From the NCBI GenBank assembly GCA_016783675.1, contig JADHWE010000031.1, positions 1 to 32,411 of the forward strand: DNA of 32,411 nt. The letters run 5' to 3'. Of the stretch, positions 26,757 to 32,411 are shown piece by piece. Under the pieces are notes generated by a model. That model worked only from the letters and a program-made list of their open reading frames with translations. It made no database searches and had not been told where the DNA came from. Position numbers and translations under genes: made by a program. The stretch's first letter is position 1, and each line of letters starts with the position of its first letter. Source of the stretch: Kiritimatiellia bacterium. Lineage in GTDB: Bacteria; Verrucomicrobiota; Kiritimatiellia; UBA8416; JABMPJ01.

Positions 26757-28265
26757 ATGAGACATCGCGACCGATTGGCTTTGATGATCTGGGTTTGGGC
26801 ACTGGCGGCATCAGCCATAGCAAAAACACCCGTGAAGCAACCAAACGTACTGTTCATCGCGGTCGATGACCTGAAGCCGACGCTGGGCTGTTACGGGGAC
26901 GGGTTCGCCAAAAGCCCCAATATCGATCGCCTCGCGAGTTCCGGCATGGTCTTTATGAATGCCCACTGCCAGCAGGCGGTATGTGCACCCTCGAGGATCA
27001 GCCTGCTGACCGGGCTTCTGCCGGACACTACACGCGTCTGGGATCTGAAGACCAATGTCCGCGATACCCTCCCCGATGTGGTGACCTTGCCGCAGCACTT
27101 CAAGCAGAACGGATACGAAGTAGTCGGCATGGGCAAGATCTTTGATCCTCGCAGCGTTGGTGGACGAGAGCACATGGATACGCGTTCCTGGTCGCAACCC
27201 TACTTGCACCCCAAGTCACCGGCTGACGAGACGTTTGGCTACAGGGCGCCCAAGCTGGTTGAGCGCATCACAGCGAAGAAGAAGGAGCTTAGGGGAAAAG
27301 GCTGGGACGCGGCGCTCAAGGTTGTGGGCAAGTTTCCGACGGACGTGGCGGATGTGGCTGACGTCGACTACTTCGACGGCGCCATGACCGACGAGGGCGT
27401 GCGGATGATCGGTGAACTCTCTAAGGGCGACAAGCCGTTCTTCCTTGCCGTCGGGTTCAAGAAGCCACACCTCCCCTTCAATGCCCCGAAGCGTTACTGG
27501 GACCTGTATGATCGCGAGACGGTTCCGCTGGCAACGATCCGGGATATGCCCGAAGGCGCGCCGGATTTCCACTTCCAGCCTGGCTGGGAACTGCGCAACT
27601 ATGATCGAATCCCAAAAGAGGGTCGGCTTCCGGAGGATCTTCAGCGCGAGCTGGTCCATGGGTACTACGCCTGTGTCAGTTACATTGATGCTCTGGTTGG
27701 CAAGCTGCTTGATGCCGTTGAGGGCAACGGGATCGCCGACGAGACAATCATCATTCTCTGGGGGGACCATGGCTGGCATCTTGGAGACCACTCGATCTGG
27801 TGCAAGCATACGAACTTCGAGCAGGCCACGCGTGTTCCGATGATCCTGACTGTCCCGGGCAACGAATCCCGGGCACAGAAGACCATGGCGCCGGTGGAGT
27901 TCCTTGATGTATTCCCGACGCTCTGTGAACTGAGCGGGATACCGACACCCGAAGATCTCCATGGCACCTCGCTGCTGCCACTGATTGACGACCCCAACGG
28001 CTCGATCAAGCGCGTGGCCCGAAGCCAATACCCGCGACATAGCGAGCATGGGCCGGTCATGGGCTACGCCTATCGTGATGACCGCTACCGCTACATCGAG
28101 TGGGTTCAGAAGCGATTCATGAAGGGCGAGACGGACGGCCCCGTCGTGGCGCGTGAGCTGTACGACTACGAGAAGGACCCTGACGAAACACGTAACCTGA
28201 TCGATGACCCTGCCTACAAGGAAGTCGTCGCCTCTATGCAGGCCGTTGCCAAGAAGCTCCGATAA
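26757..28265 (+). CDS. Exported iduronate-2-sulfatase-type S1 sulfatase
   Basis: A 502-residue sulfatase that begins the + strand arm. AGAGGGG (26744-26750) lies six nt before the ATG. The signal peptide (MRHRDRLALMIWVWALAASAIA) is followed by QPNVLFIAVDD (metal-binding Asp37-Asp38), AVCAPSR with Cys76 as the formylglycine site, GFKKPHLPFNAPKRYW, and LWGDHGWHLGDHSIWCKH as the late metal and substrate site. These motifs are those of iduronate-2-sulfatase-like enzymes and match the C-terminal domain of the esterase-sulfatase fusion (4248-9335) in nearly every block, so the two are related by duplication. The symporter gene follows after 188 nt. Its sulfate-ester target is not known; iduronate itself is not implied. 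Confidence 0.95.
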   Translation: MRHRDRLALMIWVWALAASAIAKTPVKQPNVLFIAVDDLKPTLGCYGDGFAKSPNIDRLASSGMVFMNAHCQQAVCAPSRISLLTGLLPDTTRVWDLKTNVRDTLPDVVTLPQHFKQNGYEVVGMGKIFDPRSVGGREHMDTRSWSQPYLHPKSPADETFGYRAPKLVERITAKKKELRGKGWDAALKVVGKFPTDVADVADVDYFDGAMTDEGVRMIGELSKGDKPFFLAVGFKKPHLPFNAPKRYWDLYDRETVPLATIRDMPEGAPDFHFQPGWELRNYDRIPKEGRLPEDLQRELVHGYYACVSYIDALVGKLLDAVEGNGIADETIIILWGDHGWHLGDHSIWCKHTNFEQATRVPMILTVPGNESRAQKTMAPVEFLDVFPTLCELSGIPTPEDLHGTSLLPLIDDPNGSIKRVARSQYPRHSEHGPVMGYAYRDDRYRYIEWVQKRFMKGETDGPVVARELYDYEKDPDETRNLIDDPAYKEVVASMQAVAKKLR

Positions 28266-28401
28266 TCCCGCGGCAGATCCGGCGATCCTACCCGTCGGAT
28301 GCGGCAGGCTTGTCTTTGAGCGTCTGATTCCGACGACACACAGCAACACGTCCTGTGCGTCTACTCACCGTTGTCATGGTCTTCTTCACTGGTGATGTGC
28401 A

Positions 28402-28430
28402 TTGCTGTAGCCATGCGCGTTTGGTGTAAT
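28402..28430 (+). promoter_or_regulatory. Candidate promoter for the symporter gene
   Basis: TTGCTG (28402-28407) and TGTAAT (28425-28430) are 17 nt apart, and the -10 is 23 nt before the ATG at 28454. The -10 matches 5/6 of the consensus and the -35 matches 3/6. The symporter and second glycosidase may therefore be transcribed independently of the sulfatase. Confidence 0.4.
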
Positions 28431-28453
28431 CCCTGCATCAAAAAGGGAGTTCT

Positions 28454-29878
28454 ATGACGACTAAGACAAGTGCAGTCGTGGCACCGGAAGACCGTGTGCC
28501 GTTCGGGAAGAAGCTGGCATACGCACTGGGTGGACCCGTTGACATTCTGGGGGTCTGGGTACTGGTCAGCATTGCCTATCCATTCTTCAACATGGAACTC
28601 AAGATGCGGCCGCTCTATGTGTCGATCATCCTGATGTCCTTGCGCCTGTGGGATGGCGTCATCGATCCGATCATGGGCTGCATTTCCGACAATTTCCGCT
28701 CCCGCTGGGGGCGCCGCCGCCCCTTCATTCTGGTGGGATCGATTCTGGCAGGCCTGACGTACCCGTTGATCTGGTGGTTCCCAATGGATCTGAGCCAGGA
28801 AATGGTCATGCTGTGGGTAATCGGCTTCGGCATTCTGTTCTACTCCTGCTTCACGATCTGGGCCATGCCCTACCAGAGCCTCTTGATGGAGATGACCCCG
28901 GACTACAACGAGCGTACCCGCGTTACAGAAATCCGCGGCTATTTCCAGACGTTAGCCGGTTTCGTAAACGGCTGGATGTGGTGGCTGTCGCTGTTGCCGA
29001 TCTTCTTCCTGGACGGTGAGCCGAGCACCGTAAACGGAATGCGCTATCTCAGCCTGGTTATCGGAGGCATCATCATGGTCCTGGGCGTGATTCCCGCGCT
29101 GTTCGTGAAGGAGCGCTACTACGAGAAGATCAGCGAGAGCCAGGCCAAGGTAAATGTCCTTAAGAGCCTGAAGGAAACCTTGAGCAACGGACCGTTCCTC
29201 GTGCTCTGCCTGTTCACGGTCTGCTTTCTGCTGGGTACGGCAATATTCGACAGCTACGGCCGCTACGTTGGAACCTACTACGTACTTGGGGCGGACTGGA
29301 CCATTGCGGCCAAGTTCGCGGGTTACGGCACCGTGGTCTATACCGTGTTCAGCTTGATGTTCATCCCCATCTTCCGTTGGCTTTCGGAGCGTATTGGAAA
29401 ACCCAAGTGTCTGGCCATTTCGACGGGATTGGTGTTGTTCTCGGCAGCCACGACCTGGTGGACGTTTACCCCGAAGCTACCTTATCTGATGCTGGCCAAT
29501 ACCGTCTTCATCGGCGCCGGCTATGCCGGCCTGTGGCTTATGCTTGCATCCATGCAGGCCGATGTGGTCGATTTCGACGAACTGAAAACCGGAGAGCGCC
29601 GCGAGGGCAGTTTCGCGGCCATCTTCTCATGGATTCTAAAGTTCGCATTCTGTGTTGGGTTTCTGATTTCCGGTCCGCTCCTGGAACTCACCGGGTTTGA
29701 TGCCGCACTCGAGGCGGCACAGCCTGAGAGCGTTTTGTGTAATATGCGTATCGGCTATGTCGCTGTGCCAGTGGTCTCGCTGCTCGGCTCACTGATTCTG
29801 CTCAAGTGTTTCCCGATTACACGAGAAAAGGCGGCCGAAATAAGAACGGAACTGGAAGCCCGTCGCGGAACCGTGTAG
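28454..29878 (+). CDS. GPH-family sugar:cation symporter
   Basis: A 474-residue inner-membrane transporter of the glycoside-pentoside-hexuronide:cation symporter family within the major facilitator superfamily. About twelve hydrophobic segments are visible. The family signature RLWDGVIDPIMG followed by D-x4-RSRWGRRRPF (loop between helices 2 and 3) is complete, and Q-A-D-V-V-D-F-D-E in the second half is also typical. AAGGGAG ends four nt before the ATG. The clan-A glycosidase gene begins 32 nt after the stop, so the two are co-transcribed. Import of the mono- or oligosaccharide released by the extracellular enzymes, driven by sodium or protons, is the natural role; the substrate is not identifiable. 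Confidence 0.93.
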   Translation: MTTKTSAVVAPEDRVPFGKKLAYALGGPVDILGVWVLVSIAYPFFNMELKMRPLYVSIILMSLRLWDGVIDPIMGCISDNFRSRWGRRRPFILVGSILAGLTYPLIWWFPMDLSQEMVMLWVIGFGILFYSCFTIWAMPYQSLLMEMTPDYNERTRVTEIRGYFQTLAGFVNGWMWWLSLLPIFFLDGEPSTVNGMRYLSLVIGGIIMVLGVIPALFVKERYYEKISESQAKVNVLKSLKETLSNGPFLVLCLFTVCFLLGTAIFDSYGRYVGTYYVLGADWTIAAKFAGYGTVVYTVFSLMFIPIFRWLSERIGKPKCLAISTGLVLFSAATTWWTFTPKLPYLMLANTVFIGAGYAGLWLMLASMQADVVDFDELKTGERREGSFAAIFSWILKFAFCVGFLISGPLLELTGFDAALEAAQPESVLCNMRIGYVAVPVVSLLGSLILLKCFPITREKAAEIRTELEARRGTV

Positions 29879-29910
29879 TTCGCTGCGAGCAGCAGGAGGC
29901 AAGAGAGCAA

Positions 29911-32205
29911 ATGAAACGACTGATCATGTGTGCACTATCCATACTCGCAGTGTCGGAGACTGTGCGGGCCATTGATGTAACCGTGGATGCGGGAACAACC
30001 GTTGCCTCGTGCCGGCGAGCCGACTTGCTGGGCATCAATATAGCGGTCTACAACCAGCCCGACGATTTCCGCAAGGCCGTCGCGGGGCCCCTCGCGGAAC
30101 TCGACATCGGGCTGATCCGTATGCCGGGGGGCTCGGCGTCGGACAAGTACTACTGGAATGGAAACGGCGTCCTGAATAGCGGGAAGATTGACTCCACCAG
30201 ATTCGTGGAGCCCTACTGGCAGGTTGACTACTCCCAGTATCACCCCGGGTTCACCGTGGACAGTCACGACTGGGGCAAAGCCTCTCCCGTCAAGATGGAT
30301 GCCCGAACCATGCACGAGATCACACGTGAACATCCGCATGCGCGCAACATGGTCACCGTTAATGCGGGAACAGGGTCGCCCGAATTGGCAGCCGAATGGG
30401 TCCGCTGGGCCAACATCGAGAACGACTACGATGTGAAATACTGGGAGATCGGCAACGAGCTTAATGGCTCTTGGGAAGCCGGGCACATCCGCCCGGACGG
30501 ATCGAAGATGACCGCCGAGAAGTACGTTGAGATCTACGTGGCCTTTGCCAAGGCGATGAAGGCAGTTGACCCATCGATCAAGATTGGCGGCCCCTCCTGT
30601 GACGTACGCCATCATGAGGACTACTTCGAACCCCTGTTACGCCTGGCGGGCGAGCATGTGGACTTTCTGACGCTTCACTACTATTCACTCCGCAGCAGCC
30701 TCGCTCCTGAAAGCGAGCTCTTTGACGGACTATCGACACTCACCCCCTTCATGACGCGCATCGACGAGCTGGTCGCCAAGTACCAACCGGATCGCAAGGA
30801 TGAGATTGAGGTCAGCGTCACAGAGTGGAACTCCAAGCTCCCAAAAGACCAGGATGCCTATCGCCTGTTCAACGGGCTCTGGTTCTCCGCCTGGATCGGT
30901 CAGATGATGCAACTCGGCGTGGATTCTGCCACCGTATGGGATATGTTCAGTGGCAGGGACAACGGCCACGGCATGCTCGTGAAATGCGGTGATGACTACG
31001 TCCCGACGGGACGTTACTGGGCGTTCTGGCTCTGGAGCCACTACATGGCCGATACGATGGTCAAGACAGCGGTGACAGAAGACCCGGATGTTCATGTCTA
31101 CAGCACCCGTGACAAGAGCACGCTCTATGTCATGATGATGAATGAATCCCGCACGAATTCATGCCCTGTGACCCTCAACCTGAACGGATTCAGCCCCGCC
31201 AAGGCCGGCAAGGAGGTCACGCTCTCGTCGCGCGAGTACTTTTGGAACCCCTATGCCGGCAAGGCGGATTGGAACGCTGAGCCCACGATTGAACGCCGCC
31301 CCGTACATGACGGCATGACGGTCGAGATCCCGCCCTATTGCGTCAAGGTCATCCAGTTTGACAGGGCTGGCCTCTTCCGTTTCCTGAGTCGCTCGCCCCG
31401 ACGCAAAACGGTCCAGCAGACCGATCCGACTCTTCGCATTCTGCTGCCGGAGCGTTGGCCCTGTGACCTGGAGGTCGAAGGCTGGGTACGTGCGTTTCAG
31501 ACTGGCAGCGAAAATCCGTCTTCTGATGATCTCGGGTCGGTGAACCTGGCATGTGAGAACGGCGCCCAGCTCGGACCCGGCAAGATCCCGCTCCCCTATC
31601 CTGCTGGTCGCTTTGTGCTCCAGCCCAAAGGCCCGGGCAGTGTCACCGTGTTTGCCGATACGGGCAATGGCCTGATGACCACCCGCACCATTGAGTTTAC
31701 GCCAGTGGAACTGAAAGACCGAGTCGTGTGGAAGTTCCAGGGGCCAAAGATCGATCAACCTGTAGAGAGCGTGCATGCCTATACCTCTGGAGCACCAGCA
31801 CCAGACGAACGAAAAGCCCTTCAGATTGATTTCCCGAACGTGACGATTGACAAAAACAACAACCACATCTTCGCCATTCAGAAGATACCGAACGGTATCC
31901 CCAAGGAGAGAATCGGGGGCGTCGTATTCGACATCTTCTTACCCGACGACCTGGAGATCACGGGACCTCCCGTTGAGATGCAGGTGATCATGCAGAGCAC
32001 AGGAGCCTACTGGATCCCTTGTGGAGCAGTCGCTTTCGGCAAAGGCAAGGGCGTTTGGCGCACAGTTCGCTTGGAAATTCCGGACAAGAAGTTCCTGCAG
32101 GTGATGGACCGTGCCTTTTCGCTCCGCTTCATCGTTGGCAGAGGGAGCACGATCAAAGGCGCCATCTACATCGACAACGTCGGCTTTCTGCTGCGGAACC
32201 CGTAG
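29911..32205 (+). CDS. Exported clan GH-A glycosidase (GH39/GH51-like), copy 2
   Basis: A 764-residue secreted glycosidase. The start at 29911 is chosen because AGGAGG (29894-29899) precedes it and MKRLIMCALSILAVSETVRA is a signal peptide; an upstream in-frame ATG would lie inside the symporter gene. The TIM barrel contains LIRMPGGSASDKYYWNGNG, YWEIGNELNGSW with Glu183 (acid/base) and VSVTEWNSK with Glu305 (nucleophile). SSREYFWNPYAGKADW marks the beta-sandwich near residue 450. The C-terminal 170 residues form a carbohydrate-binding-like beta-sandwich ending in DNVGFLLRNP. It matches the 801-residue protein at 23760-26165 over its full length, including the accessory domains. It is the last gene before a strong terminator. 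Family-level identity is by motif; linkage specificity is unknown. Confidence 0.83.
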   Translation: MKRLIMCALSILAVSETVRAIDVTVDAGTTVASCRRADLLGINIAVYNQPDDFRKAVAGPLAELDIGLIRMPGGSASDKYYWNGNGVLNSGKIDSTRFVEPYWQVDYSQYHPGFTVDSHDWGKASPVKMDARTMHEITREHPHARNMVTVNAGTGSPELAAEWVRWANIENDYDVKYWEIGNELNGSWEAGHIRPDGSKMTAEKYVEIYVAFAKAMKAVDPSIKIGGPSCDVRHHEDYFEPLLRLAGEHVDFLTLHYYSLRSSLAPESELFDGLSTLTPFMTRIDELVAKYQPDRKDEIEVSVTEWNSKLPKDQDAYRLFNGLWFSAWIGQMMQLGVDSATVWDMFSGRDNGHGMLVKCGDDYVPTGRYWAFWLWSHYMADTMVKTAVTEDPDVHVYSTRDKSTLYVMMMNESRTNSCPVTLNLNGFSPAKAGKEVTLSSREYFWNPYAGKADWNAEPTIERRPVHDGMTVEIPPYCVKVIQFDRAGLFRFLSRSPRRKTVQQTDPTLRILLPERWPCDLEVEGWVRAFQTGSENPSSDDLGSVNLACENGAQLGPGKIPLPYPAGRFVLQPKGPGSVTVFADTGNGLMTTRTIEFTPVELKDRVVWKFQGPKIDQPVESVHAYTSGAPAPDERKALQIDFPNVTIDKNNNHIFAIQKIPNGIPKERIGGVVFDIFLPDDLEITGPPVEMQVIMQSTGAYWIPCGAVAFGKGKGVWRTVRLEIPDKKFLQVMDRAFSLRFIVGRGSTIKGAIYIDNVGFLLRNP

Positions 32206-32322
32206 TACGATGAGCACATGAAGCGCGGACACTCTGATGATTCGCGGCGGGTAACCTGCCTCCGTACCGGTGATATCTAGCGTGAGTTTATTTTGCGCTG
32301 ACCACAATGCACTGAGAGGTTA

Positions 32323-32363
32323 AGCCGCAACGAGTTGCAGGTCAACACGTTGCGGCTATTTTT
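32323..32363 (+). terminator. Intrinsic terminator of the + strand arm
   Basis: AGCCGCAACG (32323-32332) pairs perfectly with CGTTGCGGCT (32348-32357) around a 15-nt loop, followed at once by ATTTTT. It is the only textbook Rho-independent terminator in the window, 118 nt after the glycosidase stop. Confidence 0.85.
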
Positions 32364-32371
32364 GCGGCGTG

Positions 32372-32391
32372 ATTCAGTGTATACACTGAAT
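32372..32391. promoter_or_regulatory. Perfect 20-bp palindrome, operator-like
   Basis: ATTCAGTGTATACACTGAAT is a perfect palindrome with a TGTATACA core, of the kind bound by dimeric regulators such as GntR-family proteins (family known; identity here inferred). It lies between the terminator and the window end, and an ATGAAA at 32406 may open the next gene, so the site may control that gene. Confidence 0.6.
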
Positions 32392-32411
32392 AGCGGTTGC
32401 GGGTGATGAAA

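Noticed and set aside
32406-32411. Possible start of a further gene (ATGAAA)
   Set aside because: Only two codons are inside the window and no clear Shine-Dalgarno precedes them, so it cannot be supported as a feature.
1-32411. tRNA, rRNA, CRISPR array, prophage or SusC/SusD genes
   Set aside because: No regularly spaced repeats, no tRNA-like cloverleaf, no rRNA signature and no TonB-receptor or SusD-like protein were seen on either strand.

Overview
The window looks like part of a polysaccharide-utilisation region from a PVC-group bacterium, most plausibly Kiritimatiellota or a related marine/anaerobic Verrucomicrobia lineage. This is inferred from content: six S1-type sulfatases (all with a C-x-P-S-R formylglycine motif), three GH29 alpha-L-fucosidase-family proteins, two large clan-A glycosidases, an alpha/beta-hydrolase esterase, an arylsulfotransferase-like beta-propeller protein, a GPH-type sugar symporter, exported EF-hand proteins, and no SusC/SusD pair. 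The combination of fucosidases, sulfatases and esterases points to a sulfated, probably acylated, fucose-containing glycan (fucoidan-like). That substrate is an inference and is not proved by the sequence.

Layout. 1-2298 (+): a GH94 cellobiose phosphorylase whose 5' end (about 90 residues) is replaced by unrelated sequence. 2487-4031 (+): an exported beta-repeat surface protein. 4248-9335 (+): a 1695-residue exported fusion of an SGNH esterase, jelly-roll and Ig-like domains and a C-terminal sulfatase. These two exported proteins end in a similar short tail. 9378-26165 (-): a long co-oriented cluster, read right to left: clan-A glycosidase, sulfatase, ATGA-overlapping arylsulfotransferase-like gene, EF-hand protein, sulfatase (TTG start), EF-hand/esterase, sulfatase, GH29 fused to a degenerate CE4-like domain, two tandem GH29-discoidin fucosidases, and a sulfatase broken by a C9 homopolymer frameshift. 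26166-26756: a divergent intergenic region with dyad symmetries and a 203-bp MITE-like element with terminal inverted repeats and a 6-bp target duplication. 26757-32205 (+): sulfatase, GPH symporter and a second clan-A glycosidase, closed by a strong intrinsic terminator. The window ends with a perfect 20-bp operator-like palindrome.

How the genes may work together. Exported sulfatases and esterase(s) would strip sulfate and acyl groups. The GH29 and clan-A glycosidases would release monosaccharides or short oligosaccharides. The GPH symporter would import the products. The divergent layout carries a clan-A glycosidase plus a sulfatase on each side, and two near-duplicate sulfatases lie about 9 kb apart, so the locus has grown by duplication. 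Tight spacing and SD-over-stop arrangements suggest 20132-9378 and 26165-21023 are two polycistronic units. No regulator, sulfatase-maturation enzyme or fucose catabolic gene is visible.
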